Source: Gardnerella leopoldii (lineage in GTDB: Bacteria > Actinomycetota > Actinomycetes > Actinomycetales > Bifidobacteriaceae). From it: a stretch of 64,000 nucleotides of DNA. The stretch lies in contig NZ_CP029984.1 in assembly GCF_003293675.1 (NCBI RefSeq), positions 558,043 to 622,042 on the forward strand. Reading direction: 5' to 3'. Below are positions 38,657-48,458 of this stretch, one piece after another; within the stretch, counting starts at the first letter, position 1, and each line of letters starts with the position of its first letter. The translations under genes and the position numbers were made by a program. Below the pieces are notes generated by a model, which was not told the DNA's origin, ran no database searches, and worked only from the letters and a program-made list of their open reading frames with translations.

Positions 38657-38697
38657 AGATGGGCACCCCAGCTTTGGAGTGCCCATCTTCGTTTTTG
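38657..38697 (+). terminator. Terminator of rel
   Basis: AGATGGGCAC pairs with GTGCCCATCT, with further inner pairing, followed by CGTTTTT. It begins 2 bp after the rel stop. Confidence 0.9.
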
Positions 38698-38744
38698 CGC
38701 AAATAGTATTTGTTTAATGTAATAAATACGAAAAACGCTTAATT

Positions 38745-39026
38745 TCAGGCAGTGACAGCCTTCTTCAACAAGGAGCCAGCAGAAATACGTACACCGTAAG
38801 AAGCTGGAATCTTGATTGTTTCACCGGTACGCGGGTTGCGGCCAGTGCGCTCAGCACGCTTTACGCGTTCTGCGGAGAACAGACCAGTAAGCTTCAAACC
38901 TTCACCGGACTGTAAAGCCTCAACGAACACATCCTGGAATGCGTTGACGGCGGCTTCGGCCTGTGCCTTGGTCAGGTTGGACTTCTGTGCGATCTTAGAA
39001 ACGAGATCAGACTTGTTGTATGCCAT
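38745..39026 (-). CDS. hup: HU family DNA-binding protein
   Basis: A 93-aa nucleoid protein that bends and compacts DNA as a dimer. The sequence opens MAYNKSDLVSKIAQKSNLTK and contains the arm region GRNPRTGETIKIPAS, the HU signature. The codons are less AT-rich than in neighbours, as expected for a highly expressed gene. The ATG at 39026 has AAGGATG about 6 bp ahead. It is alone, converging on rel. Confidence 0.96.
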   Translation of the reverse strand: MAYNKSDLVSKIAQKSNLTKAQAEAAVNAFQDVFVEALQSGEGLKLTGLFSAERVKRAERTGRNPRTGETIKIPASYGVRISAGSLLKKAVTA

Positions 39027-39072
39027 GCAGCATCCTTTGTGTCAGGGGACCTTCTCTTCAAAGGTCACGTTC

Positions 39073-39102
39073 ATACTAGATACTAGTACATTTTCCCTAC
39101 AA
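39073..39102 (-). promoter_or_regulatory. Candidate promoter of hup
   Basis: On the minus strand, TTGTAG (39102-39097) and TAGTAT (39078-39073) are 18 bp apart. They lie about 50 bp before the hup start codon. The remainder of 39103-39231 is very AT-rich, with no gene seen. Confidence 0.35.
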
Positions 39103-39231
39103 ATGTAGCCATTTTTGCATTTTTTCTTAATATTTTTATTTATTTTTTGTTATTTTTTATTTAAAACATACTCGTATTAAATCAGATACGATATTTGCTA
39201 ATAAAAATACACAAATGTTTGTAAATCTCAC

Positions 39232-41667
39232 TTATATAAGCTCATTATTGCTAAGCCACTTCATTGCAAACGCGCCTAACGGAATTCTTAACCAGTAGAA
39301 CATAAGTCTATACAGAAGGGTGGCAGACAAAGCAACTGTTGGAGGAACACCTACAGATGTAAAAGCGAAAGTAAGAGAAGCTTCGACAGCACCCAAGCCG
39401 CCTGGTGTAGGCACTGCCGATCCAGCAGCGTTAGCAAGTAAGAATAGTAAGATTGTTTCCCAAGGATTTGCGTAATATCCAAATGCAAGTAAAGAAATCC
39501 AATAACCCAATCCAATGCATGAAACAAGCACAATAGCACCGAAAGAGCCCGCAATAAGTTGCATAGGATGTGAAATAAGTTCCTTAATTTGACGACCGTA
39601 ATCAGATAATATTGGCAAATAATGTTTGCGAATTGTTTTACGAGCGGACGGGATAACCATTAAAACACAAACTATAAGAGTGATTATTCCAATGAAAGTA
39701 ATGAGCATATGAGTAGGAATCATTCCAGAAAGCACATTTTTACCGGTGAAAACGCCTATAGAAAGTAATACTAAAGTTGTCATTAATGCTTGAATAAGCC
39801 ATACTGCACTAGTAATTGCTGTAGCTTGAGCCGGAGTGTACCCGTTTTTCTTTAATAATTGCATATTTACAAATGCAGGACCAACACCAGCAGGCATAGA
39901 AACTGCTGTGAAACCAGAAGCTGCTTGAGATGCAAACAAAACATGTGCAGAAGGTTTTTGATCATCCATGAATGAGCCGAGAGTAATTGCAGATCCAATC
40001 CAAGCAAACATGCTGCAAGCAAAGCACATAAATACCATTACATTATCTGCGTGACGCAAGGCAGCAAATATTTCCTGAGGATGCCACTGTGTAGCGATAA
40101 CAGCAACAGCAACAATTGAAAGAACTAAGCTAACAAAGAAACGTATATTGAAACGAGCTAAACGCACAGTATCATAATCTTCTTCATCTGTGCTTAAAGC
40201 AACTGTTTCACTTAGCTTATTGCAAAGATTTTGGAAAACTTTTTTATTCCAAGATGGCAAAGATCTCGTAGAAGCAGGAATAGCGGCTTTTTGCATAAAA
40301 GGCAATAGCGCAGATAACTTTTCTACACCCCATGTGTTAATAGCAGCTTTAAGAGCAGTGTCAATATCTGTGCAAGATGCAATAAGCGTTAAAAGCTGAA
40401 CTTTATCAAGTGCAATATTTGTATCATCGCTGGCAACATCGCCATTTTGCCAACCTGCAATAACTGGGGTTCCATCTTCAAGCCTAGCAATAGTTTCAGG
40501 AGTGATGCGTCTATGCGTAATACCGCGAGTATTAGCCGCATCGACATAACGCATTAATTTTGCTGCATCATCAATAGTTAAAGTGTTCAAATTACAAGGC
40601 AGCAGAGCGTTAGAAGCATGAAAAACCATTATTGAAGATTTATCACTGTCGCTTACTCCATAAACATTCGCTGTTGGTAAATGCATATTTCGTAAAACAA
40701 GAAGCATAGAAAGATGGTGATGAACAGAATGCCTAGCAGAACGATCTCTACGAGTCGGTATATCTACTAAACGCACCCACTGCCATAATTGATTTAAATA
40801 ACCTGGTAAATGAACTTGATTATCTAATACTGAAATTACATAACGTATGCCGTGAATGTCTGTTGCATCATACAATCTTGAATTTTCAATTAAATCGTCA
40901 TCAAGACTTGAACGAAGAACTCCAGTATGATCAGCTTGCTGAGTTCTACGAGTTAATTGAGTAAGATTATCTATGCCAATATTTTTTAAAGCAAGAACAA
41001 TATCGTCACCCCAAGCACCCTTACTGCGTGTGCCTTTTGCGAAACGAATAAGCGTACCAATTGCTCTTCCTAAGCAGCATGATACAAGAACAGCGGAGTA
41101 GGAGTCCCAAGATGAAAATAGAAGTATTGCTGTAACAATGAATAAAGCATTCCAGCCCCACATTACATGCTTATATTCGCGTCTAGGACCACTAACTGTA
41201 AGAAAAGCAACTAGAACAGCATACATGTCTGGAAGCAAATCAGCCCAAGTGTTATTGGACTGCATTTGTAAAGATTCAATCAAAGCTATATTGTGTGTAG
41301 AAAATATCGCAATAGATAACAGCCATACTGAACCATAACTTATAAACAGTGTAATAACAGAAATAGCGGTATCAATCCAACGCCTGTCAGAAACCATGTG
41401 TGCAATAACTTCTGCAACAACAATGAGAGTAAGACCTTGCTGTATCAGAACAAATGAAAGATTATTAAAAGATAACCCTATAATTTGAGTAGCACTTCGT
41501 GCATCAATCTTCATAGCATCAGCCGTTGCTGACAAACACATTGACGACAACAAAGTAAAAACGCCAATTACAACTGATGATATTGCATACAACAAATCAG
41601 CCCAACTACGTACTAAGCTAGGCTGAGTATCTTCAATAACAAGATTTGGATTTATGCTAGATTGCAT
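39232..41667 (-). CDS. Membrane protein: N-terminal helices, kinase-like middle, YbhN/MprF-type flippase domain
   Basis: This 811-aa protein has three parts. Residues of about 25-200 hold around five membrane helices. A soluble middle (about 215-490) has kinase-like features, including a catalytic-loop-like HRRITPETIARLEDGTP and, further on, an aspartate-poor IAGWQNGD. From about 515 to the end there are about seven helices with the UPF0104/YbhN (COG0392) pattern, e.g. SMPAGVGPAFVNMQLL and PTPGGLGAVEASL. That last domain is shared with the MprF lipid-flipping part. No aminoacyl transferase domain is present. The start has a poor ribosome site. It lies 15 bp after purB on the same strand, so may be co-transcribed. 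Confidence 0.8.
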   Translation of the reverse strand: MQSSINPNLVIEDTQPSLVRSWADLLYAISSVVIGVFTLLSSMCLSATADAMKIDARSATQIIGLSFNNLSFVLIQQGLTLIVVAEVIAHMVSDRRWIDTAISVITLFISYGSVWLLSIAIFSTHNIALIESLQMQSNNTWADLLPDMYAVLVAFLTVSGPRREYKHVMWGWNALFIVTAILLFSSWDSYSAVLVSCCLGRAIGTLIRFAKGTRSKGAWGDDIVLALKNIGIDNLTQLTRRTQQADHTGVLRSSLDDDLIENSRLYDATDIHGIRYVISVLDNQVHLPGYLNQLWQWVRLVDIPTRRDRSARHSVHHHLSMLLVLRNMHLPTANVYGVSDSDKSSIMVFHASNALLPCNLNTLTIDDAAKLMRYVDAANTRGITHRRITPETIARLEDGTPVIAGWQNGDVASDDTNIALDKVQLLTLIASCTDIDTALKAAINTWGVEKLSALLPFMQKAAIPASTRSLPSWNKKVFQNLCNKLSETVALSTDEEDYDTVRLARFNIRFFVSLVLSIVAVAVIATQWHPQEIFAALRHADNVMVFMCFACSMFAWIGSAITLGSFMDDQKPSAHVLFASQAASGFTAVSMPAGVGPAFVNMQLLKKNGYTPAQATAITSAVWLIQALMTTLVLLSIGVFTGKNVLSGMIPTHMLITFIGIITLIVCVLMVIPSARKTIRKHYLPILSDYGRQIKELISHPMQLIAGSFGAIVLVSCIGLGYWISLLAFGYYANPWETILLFLLANAAGSAVPTPGGLGAVEASLTFAFTSVGVPPTVALSATLLYRLMFYWLRIPLGAFAMKWLSNNELI

Positions 41668-41682
41668 CGCTTTACCGTCTAC

Positions 41683-43125
41683 TTAATCAATAAAGTCCAC
41701 CAATCGTGAAGCAAATCCAGTGTAAGATTCTGGTGTCATTGCTTGCAAACGAGCTGCAGTATTGGCATCAAAGCTACGAGATTTAATGAATTCTTCTACG
41801 TCACTTTGTGAAATATGGTGACCGCGCATTAATTCTTTTACTTGCTCATATGGTTGTTCCATACCAGGTACGCCAGCAATTTCTTCAGCACGCATTGCTG
41901 TTTGAATTGGCTCTCCAAGAACTTCCCAATTTTCGTCTAATTCTTTTGCCATAAATTCTTTATTAGGATGAATAGACTTCAAACCGCCTAAAAGATTATT
42001 CAAAGCAAGAAGAGCATAACCGAAAGCTGAGCCAACATTCCTTTGAGTAGTAGAGTCTGTAAGATCACGCTGCCAGCGGCTTTCAGTAAGAGTTGCACAT
42101 AATGTGTCAAACAGTGAGCAAGAAATCTCAAGATTAGCTTCAGCGTTCTCAAAACGAATAGGGTTAACCTTATGAGGCATAGTAGAAGATCCTGTAGCTC
42201 CCTTTACAGGAACTTGCACAAAAATACCCCTAGAAATATACATCCATACATCAACTGCAAGATTATGCAAAATATGGTTTATGTGACTTACAGTGCTATA
42301 AAGTTCAGCTTGCCAATCGTGGCTTTCAATTTGAGTTGTTAATGGATTCCATTGAAGACCCATTCTATTTTCAACAAACTCTTGAGATACGCTAATCCAA
42401 TCAACTTCTGGGAAAGCAGCTAAATGAGCTCCAAAAGTTCCTGTAGCACCATTCAACTTTCCTAAATACTCTTGATTATCAAGATGACGAAGTTGACGAC
42501 GCAAACGATATGCAAACACTGCCAATTCCTTACCCAAAGTAGTTGGAGTAGCAGGCTGGCCATGAGTTAACGAAAGCATAGATAAATCTCTATATTCGTT
42601 AGCATTCTTAACTAAATAATCAACTATCGCTTCTAAATTCGGACGATAAACGTTTAAAACAGCTTGCTTTACGCAACGCGCAATAGAAAGATTATTAATA
42701 TCTTCACTTGTGCATGAAAAATGCACTAAAGTTTTTAAATTTGAAAGCTCAGTAGCATGACCAAGCTTATTCTCTGCTTCGTCTAACGCATCGTCAATGT
42801 AGTATTCAACAGCTTTAACATCGTGATGAGTAATAGCCTCATGCGCAGCATGACGAGCAATTCCTTCAGCATCAAAATTTTCAGGAATAGAACGCAAATA
42901 TGAGCATTCTTCATCAGTTAAAGGATTAACACCCTTAACAATTGGCTGGAATTGATTAGCTTCATAACCATTTGCGAGAAGAATCATCCACTCAACTTCT
43001 ACACGCATGCGCTCGCGATTTAACGCAGGTTCGCTTAAATATTCAACGAGTGCGGATGTTTGATTATGATAACGTCCATCGAGAGGAGTCAGAGCTATTG
43101 CAGGAGAAATATCGGTAAGCTTCAT
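41683..43125 (-). CDS. purB: Adenylosuccinate lyase
   Basis: It catalyses two fumarate-releasing steps of purine synthesis (SAICAR to AICAR, adenylosuccinate to AMP). The superfamily signature GATGSSTMPHKVNP lies near residue 297, and the N-terminal region opens ALTPLDGRYH as in the E. coli-type enzyme. It is 480 aa. It precedes the flippase-like gene, 15 bp away on the same strand. Upstream, 61 bp separate it from the lipase-like gene. Confidence 0.95.
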   Translation of the reverse strand: MKLTDISPAIALTPLDGRYHNQTSALVEYLSEPALNRERMRVEVEWMILLANGYEANQFQPIVKGVNPLTDEECSYLRSIPENFDAEGIARHAAHEAITHHDVKAVEYYIDDALDEAENKLGHATELSNLKTLVHFSCTSEDINNLSIARCVKQAVLNVYRPNLEAIVDYLVKNANEYRDLSMLSLTHGQPATPTTLGKELAVFAYRLRRQLRHLDNQEYLGKLNGATGTFGAHLAAFPEVDWISVSQEFVENRMGLQWNPLTTQIESHDWQAELYSTVSHINHILHNLAVDVWMYISRGIFVQVPVKGATGSSTMPHKVNPIRFENAEANLEISCSLFDTLCATLTESRWQRDLTDSTTQRNVGSAFGYALLALNNLLGGLKSIHPNKEFMAKELDENWEVLGEPIQTAMRAEEIAGVPGMEQPYEQVKELMRGHHISQSDVEEFIKSRSFDANTAARLQAMTPESYTGFASRLVDFID

Positions 43126-43186
43126 AGTTTAAGGTTACATCATGCTGCGAATTAGCTTAATTTTACTCAATAAGAATTTAATTATT

Positions 43187-44794
43187 TTATTTTTTCATTA
43201 TTCCTTGCCACAATGTAGTACTTTGCAATTTGCCATTAATAGTATTCTGAAAATGTCGATCTTGCTCGCGCACACTTTTAGATCCGAGTTGAAGAGCATC
43301 TTCATAAGCTGCAGTATGGTAATGCAAATCATGAGTTAAAGTTCCTTCTTCTGGAACATCATTAACGAATATTCCGTCATTATCGAATTTTTTAATCGAA
43401 TATTGTTTGCCAGAAAAACGCGTGACTCCAGGAGGTAAAGAACGCTTAGATTCTTTAACATGAATTGCATGCCCATGAATAGTCACCCAATTATTTCTAC
43501 GAGGATTCTCCTTGCCATCTAAAGAAGGTACAATCTCATCGTCCATCTCAATACTAGTAACCCAAGTCTTCTTGGGAATTGGATGATTTGCAATAGGAGA
43601 TCCAGCAGTAACAACATGCTGTATGTTGTACTGTTTAGAGTAATCGCTTGCAATGCTTGCTGCAACAATGCCTCCCTGAGAATGGCCTACTAAAGCAACA
43701 GGCTCGTTAGGTTTAATTCCAGAACGTTTCATAGCTTCTACAACCATTCGAGTGCTATCAGCTTGTTTTCTCATTAAAGAACTATGACTCATTACTTCTG
43801 CGTTTTGTGCCCAACCAAAAGGAGAGTGTGCTTTACCGTCAGTTCCTGGAATTATTACTAACCATGACGAACTGCCATCGCTGCGCTTAAAACGTTGAAT
43901 TGCAATAGTAGCAGCATCTGGATTAACAAGTGGTGGCCTAACGCCCAAATTTCCGCTTCCAAGTTCCGTTAAATTTTCTAAAGTTTCAAGCAGATTACGT
44001 CCAGGTCTAGCAAGAACAGATCCAGGTTTTCTCCACGTCTCATTTACTTTAGTGAGAAGTAAATTATTACCTTGCTTTCGATCATTAATAGGCGCGCTTA
44101 CGAAGCTAAGAGCACTAGAAATAAATGGAATAGCTTGTGATAAATATTTTTGAGCATTGGATAAAAAGTTTAGTGAGGTTTCACGCTCTTTTTTATTTAT
44201 GGGGCCTTTCGCATTTCCGGCAATAAATATTGGCAAACTTGTAATAGGATTTAAAATAAGGTGCTGCGATAAACCTCGAATAATTCCTTGTTGCATACTC
44301 TTAGTTGCGTAGGACCATTTAGCAAGATATTGGAAACCTGAATGATTTTTATCATCTTGTTTGACAGCAAGACTTGCGGACAATAAAACGTGTAAAGCAA
44401 AAATAGGGTTTGCAAGAGCCAAGAAAGAAATTTTATTGTCTAACTCGTCTTTTGCACGAAATTCTGCATCTTCATATAAATTATTTGCTCTTACAATAAG
44501 AAAAGCAAGATTTTCTAAATTTTGAGACATTAAATAACATTTATGAGCATACTCATGACATATGCTTTCAGTTAAAAATGATTGCGAAGAATCATGAATA
44601 TATGCTCCTGATTCTTTTTGTATACCATAATTTTGACCGGCAATAACCATCGCTGCATTAAGCCATAAATTTTTTAGCGTAAGCAATTCTTTAGCAATAT
44701 TGTTGAGTTTTCTGGAAAAACTAATATACGCTTCTCTATCAGCAACGCTAATCGTCATTCCACCTACAACAGAGGACTTAACTTTCCAAGACAT
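43187..44794 (-). CDS. Alpha/beta-hydrolase (lipase-like) with long helical N-terminal region, WXG-linked
   Basis: A 535-aa protein. Residues 1 to about 190 are helical and hydrophobic in patches, resembling the N-terminal targeting region of ESX/type VII substrates. From about 270 an alpha/beta-hydrolase follows, with the nucleophile elbow LVGHSQGG near residue 373, a likely acid in SIEMDDEIVP and a histidine in HDLHYHTAA. No signal peptide is seen. ATG 44794 follows GGAGG by 8 bp; an in-frame ATG 33 nt upstream overlaps the preceding small gene. That gene has a WXG motif and stops 1 nt before this start, so the pair is one unit. Lipase or esterase substrate unknown. Confidence 0.78.
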   Translation of the reverse strand: MSWKVKSSVVGGMTISVADREAYISFSRKLNNIAKELLTLKNLWLNAAMVIAGQNYGIQKESGAYIHDSSQSFLTESICHEYAHKCYLMSQNLENLAFLIVRANNLYEDAEFRAKDELDNKISFLALANPIFALHVLLSASLAVKQDDKNHSGFQYLAKWSYATKSMQQGIIRGLSQHLILNPITSLPIFIAGNAKGPINKKERETSLNFLSNAQKYLSQAIPFISSALSFVSAPINDRKQGNNLLLTKVNETWRKPGSVLARPGRNLLETLENLTELGSGNLGVRPPLVNPDAATIAIQRFKRSDGSSSWLVIIPGTDGKAHSPFGWAQNAEVMSHSSLMRKQADSTRMVVEAMKRSGIKPNEPVALVGHSQGGIVAASIASDYSKQYNIQHVVTAGSPIANHPIPKKTWVTSIEMDDEIVPSLDGKENPRRNNWVTIHGHAIHVKESKRSLPPGVTRFSGKQYSIKKFDNDGIFVNDVPEEGTLTHDLHYHTAAYEDALQLGSKSVREQDRHFQNTINGKLQSTTLWQGIMKK

Positions 44795-44795
44795 A

Positions 44796-44984
44796 CTATA
44801 TTCCTCCGCGAATGTTATATAACGCATACGCTTGTGCGGAAATATTTTTCATACTATGACGAAAATGTTCGGCTGCAAGCCCTTGCCAATCTTCTAATTC
44901 AGTCGCTGCGGATTCTGCTATAACGCAGCGAGCGCACTCTTGAGTGCGTTGTATAAGCCATTGCCATTCGTAATATGTGTGCAT
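44796..44984 (-). CDS. Small WXG-motif protein
   Basis: A 62-aa protein with a WXG-type turn, LEDWQGLAAEHFRHSM, near residue 32, flanked by two predicted helices. WXG100 proteins are usually near 100 aa, so this is short; it may be a partner for the hydrolase encoded directly after it, with only 1 nt between stop and start. The ribosome site ahead of ATG 44984 is poor, so the true N-terminus may differ. Between it and the gene at 45095 lies about 110 bp without features. Confidence 0.6.
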   Translation of the reverse strand: MHTYYEWQWLIQRTQECARCVIAESAATELEDWQGLAAEHFRHSMKNISAQAYALYNIRGGI

Positions 44985-45094
44985 AATCGTTATTACACAC
45001 GTTCATTAATAAAAAGTCACTAAAAAATATTCAATGTGGTTAAAAGGTTATTCAATGCTTATTGCTTCGCTTATAACCAATCTTGAAGATTTAA

Positions 45095-45685
45095 TTACCA
45101 AGGCTTATTGCTGCTTTCATCAGTTTTAGTACGTTTTTCTGTCTTTTCTAAACCTTGCTGGTCTTCTTGATCCTGTGAATATTTAGAATCCACATGATCG
45201 TTCTGTTTTAGCAAGTTTTCAACTTTATTGCGCTGAGTATTGTCCAACTGAGGCTTAGACGAATCTGACTGCTTTTTATCTTTAGAAGGATTGTCAGAAT
45301 TATCGTTTTTAAAATGATTGTTATGCTTTTTCGGTTTCTGTTGCTTATTAGTATTGTTTTGATTCTGCTTTAATTTTTCTGTTAACTTTCGTGATAATTC
45401 AGCATTTTTGTCAATACTACTTCGAAGTTGAGGAAGCAGCATCATTTCTTGAGATTTAGCATCATCAAATTGAGCATCAGTTTGCTGTTGCTGAGTTAAA
45501 AGCACATTCTTGTCGCTATCGATACTCTTGGAAGATTTTATGTTAGAAATAAGGCTATCAGTAGCAGCATTATATGCGTATTGTGCTCTCCAATTTACGA
45601 TAGCAAAATACGCTATTAATATCGCAATAATCAAGAACAAGAATGTAACAATGCGAATAATTGTGCGACTAGACATGTGCTTCAT
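45095..45685 (-). CDS. Membrane-anchored DUF6466-like protein
   Basis: A 196-aa protein with one membrane helix at about residues 9-30 and a long hydrophilic tail very rich in Gln, Asn, Lys, Ser and Asp. It resembles proteins called DUF6466 in bifidobacteria, found at the end of the moxR/VWA operon. ATG 45685 follows AAGGAA and overlaps the preceding gene's stop (ATGA), fixing the start; a frame extends further upstream, but inside that gene. Role unknown. Confidence 0.7.
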   Translation of the reverse strand: MKHMSSRTIIRIVTFLFLIIAILIAYFAIVNWRAQYAYNAATDSLISNIKSSKSIDSDKNVLLTQQQQTDAQFDDAKSQEMMLLPQLRSSIDKNAELSRKLTEKLKQNQNNTNKQQKPKKHNNHFKNDNSDNPSKDKKQSDSSKPQLDNTQRNKVENLLKQNDHVDSKYSQDQEDQQGLEKTEKRTKTDESSNKPW

Positions 45686-46797
45686 ACTAATTTCCTTGAA
45701 GTTATAAACCACGACATTAATTCCCAAATTAAAAGTATCGACGCAAATATTGCAAACGGCCAAATAATTGGTTCAGGTCTCAAACGAGGCTTTGCTGTCT
45801 CGTTCATTCTCCATTGGTGTGAAAGAATTGGTTTTGCTTCGTCTCCAAATGTTACATTTAAAGATGAGTGCATATACTTGCCGCTAAGCTCATCGGCAAT
45901 ATTTCGTAAGTTCTTTTCATCAAGCTTTGAAATGCCAGGATTGCCCGTAGCAGGATCAATAACCCATTGATTAGAGGTATTGTTTTCGCTGTAGTCGTCA
46001 AGTTGCAGCTGTGTTTTTTCCAAAGGTATTTTAGCTCCTTTAGATGAGCCTATTCCAATAACAAATGCGTTAGTAATATAAGCTCTGAGCGATGAAAATG
46101 TGCGGCGCTTCCGTTGAGTTGTTTCCTCACCGTCGCTTATAACATACAAAACTGTTGTGTCATCTGGATGAGCATCATGTATAGCTTTTGCAGTAAGCAA
46201 AGTTTGATCTATAGGTGCGTCAAGACTAGTTCCAGTAGCTACGCTAGTTGGCTCAGTTCGTAGAGTATTTATCCAATTGTCAACTGCTCTAGCATCAGGC
46301 GTCAATGGGACATCAACAGACGTAGAAGCACCAAAAGAAATAGCAGCAAAACTTGAGTTAGCATAGGATTTTGTTATTTGATGAATAATATTCCTTGCTG
46401 CTTCAATACGCTCAATCTTACTATTTTTTGCATAATCAGCGTCTTTTGCTCTCATTGAACCTGTTATATCTAGAGCAATAATCACGTTTGTTGCATTTAC
46501 TGCTCTTTGTAAAGTTGAACGCATAATACTTGGAGATAGCACGCAAATTATTAGCATTATACATATGCCAATACGTCTTAATCTCATGCAAAAAGTTTCA
46601 TCACTTGATTCAGGTTTCCTGCGTATAGGCACAATTTCAAAAAACATTGCTGCCAACAAAACCAATATTGCAATAATCGCAATAATCCAACCATATGATG
46701 GAGAAAAAACCAACTGACCTGCTTGAGAAGTGTCAGAAGCTTCAATTTTAGCGTGTGCAAACAGTAGGGTAGTAGCAGAAAATAGTGTTGTTGTCAT
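45682..46797 (-). CDS. VWA-domain membrane protein (second of two)
   Basis: 371 aa. Two membrane helices near the N-terminus (about 37-55 and 76-94) are followed by a von Willebrand A domain with the metal site ALDITGSMRAKD near residue 108, and a last helix at the C-terminus (PFAIFASILLIWELMSWF). The metal-site motif is DxTxS rather than the usual DxSxS. ATG 46797 overlaps the preceding stop (ATGA). Similar to BatA/BatB-type proteins found with MoxR ATPases; probably part of a membrane complex for protein or metal-cofactor maturation, which is not established for this genus. Confidence 0.82.
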   Translation of the reverse strand: MTTTLFSATTLLFAHAKIEASDTSQAGQLVFSPSYGWIIAIIAILVLLAAMFFEIVPIRRKPESSDETFCMRLRRIGICIMLIICVLSPSIMRSTLQRAVNATNVIIALDITGSMRAKDADYAKNSKIERIEAARNIIHQITKSYANSSFAAISFGASTSVDVPLTPDARAVDNWINTLRTEPTSVATGTSLDAPIDQTLLTAKAIHDAHPDDTTVLYVISDGEETTQRKRRTFSSLRAYITNAFVIGIGSSKGAKIPLEKTQLQLDDYSENNTSNQWVIDPATGNPGISKLDEKNLRNIADELSGKYMHSSLNVTFGDEAKPILSHQWRMNETAKPRLRPEPIIWPFAIFASILLIWELMSWFITSRKLV

Positions 46798-47930
46798 CGC
46801 TTCATCTTCTTTGCAATAGCTAGCCAAATCACAACGCTAAACACAGTAAACAAAACCCAAAGACCAGGATCGTCACTAAATGCAGACTGAGCAGCGCCTT
46901 GAGGAATTGCTGTATGTCTTTTTTCAATTTCTTTTACTAAATTAATAACGGAATCAGAATTGCGTTGAGACAGGAAAATTCCACCATGAGATTCAATAAG
47001 CTGTTTCATTTCTAATGTAGTGTCATCATTCTCATTCTGTTTTGCGCCAGAATATAACCCATCGACAGTAATTTTAGCCTGCTTTGTTAAATCTAAAGCT
47101 TGCTTTAATGAGTAAGTTTGTTTTCCAGAAACAACATTATCTGTAGCAAGAACAATAGAAGAACTTCTATTAAAACGGCTTTGTATTTTATGGTTATTAT
47201 GAGCAGAACCATAAATAAAACCTGGAAGCATTGCTGCGCAACTAACTAAACCGTCTCCAATAAGCGATGTTGCGTTTTTGCGATTTTGAGTTCCTTCAAG
47301 CCAGTCAGAAATTTCTTGATATTGACGTTGTTGTAAACGATTAATGCGACTTTGCGATTGAACTCCGCCAAGCAAATTTGCAGCATATTGCAATTGTTTT
47401 TTAGCCAATCGATAGTCGTCAGTCAGTGGAAAAACTGTCCTAGATGTGGAGTTAAAAATGCTCAATCCAATGCGTTCACCCTGAAAATGCTCAATAAAAT
47501 TAAGATACGCTTGAATCACTTCGCGATCATATGGTAGAGCAGAACCTGAAACGTCTAAGCATAAAACAATGTCTCTAGAACTAACTTGCTCGTTCGCATT
47601 AAACACTCGTGCTGGTCTGGAAGCAATAGCAAGCGCACTGCACAAAGATACTACCAATGCAGCCGTAGCAAACCTTCTAAACATTCGCCACATATACCAT
47701 GAATGACTAGTAGTAGTTCCTTGTAGATCATTGTCAAAAGTAAAAGTATAGAATTTTCGCGTAATATTACTAGTTTGACTCTTATACTTCTTTTTTAAAA
47801 TATTGCTACGAATGGAATCTAAAATTAGTAAGACAGCAAAAATTGCTACAGAAACAACAACACCTGCAACAAAAAGCAGCGGCCATTGCCATCTCCATGG
47901 CCATATGTATTCCCAAACATTATTACTCAT
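46794..47930 (-). CDS. VWA-domain membrane protein (first of two)
   Basis: 378 aa, with the same layout as the next gene: a membrane helix near residues 14-38, another near 85-105, a von Willebrand A domain with the canonical metal site CLDVSGSALPYD near 127, and a C-terminal helix just before the end. ATG 47930 shares a base with the preceding stop (TGATG). AAGGA lies 9 bp ahead. The pair of VWA proteins may work as a heterodimer. Confidence 0.82.
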   Translation of the reverse strand: MSNNVWEYIWPWRWQWPLLFVAGVVVSVAIFAVLLILDSIRSNILKKKYKSQTSNITRKFYTFTFDNDLQGTTTSHSWYMWRMFRRFATAALVVSLCSALAIASRPARVFNANEQVSSRDIVLCLDVSGSALPYDREVIQAYLNFIEHFQGERIGLSIFNSTSRTVFPLTDDYRLAKKQLQYAANLLGGVQSQSRINRLQQRQYQEISDWLEGTQNRKNATSLIGDGLVSCAAMLPGFIYGSAHNNHKIQSRFNRSSSIVLATDNVVSGKQTYSLKQALDLTKQAKITVDGLYSGAKQNENDDTTLEMKQLIESHGGIFLSQRNSDSVINLVKEIEKRHTAIPQGAAQSAFSDDPGLWVLFTVFSVVIWLAIAKKMKR

Positions 47931-48457
47931 CAACGTTTGTCCTTCGTTTGCCAGCCTTCAAGCAATACTAAAACCCATTCAGCAGCCTGCTCAACAGTAG
48001 TATTTCGCGCTTGCTCGTTTGCTTTGCGATCAGCAAATTCTGGAGGATACAAAGCAGATATTGTTTGGCGTAACATATCAGCACTTTTTTTATTGCGCCA
48101 TTTCAAACGCAAAGAAGCCAATTCTCCCAAAGTGTGAGTTTGAATATCTTCACCGCTCATCTTCGAAATATAAGATCTAGCAATAAACGCCAATTTTGCA
48201 CAAGCCTGATCTTTAGTAAGTTCATTGTTATGATACTTCTCAACAATCGCATCAATATCTTTACGCCAAGCTTGTTTGTTTACATTATGAACGTGAACTG
48301 CTTCTGTAGAATTGCTACTTTCAGCTAATTTCTTTGGCTTTTTAAAAGAAAAATATAAAACCGCAAAAGCAATAAAGATAACAACAAGCGATGCAGAAAG
48401 TAGTATTAAAAAAAGCGTTTCATCATGCAAAGGCTTTTGAATATCTTCCAGGCTCAT
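47930..48457 (-). CDS. DUF4381-like membrane protein of the moxR operon
   Basis: 175 aa, with one membrane helix at about residues 15-40 and a cytosolic helical region. The family label is inferred from position between DUF58 and the VWA genes, and from the pattern of one helix followed by an all-helical region (DIDAIVEKYHNNELTKDQ); I am not certain of the family. ATG 48457 follows AAGGAGG by 9 bp, one base after the preceding stop. Confidence 0.65.
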   Translation of the reverse strand: MSLEDIQKPLHDETLFLILLSASLVVIFIAFAVLYFSFKKPKKLAESSNSTEAVHVHNVNKQAWRKDIDAIVEKYHNNELTKDQACAKLAFIARSYISKMSGEDIQTHTLGELASLRLKWRNKKSADMLRQTISALYPPEFADRKANEQARNTTVEQAAEWVLVLLEGWQTKDKR

Positions 48458-48458
48458 T

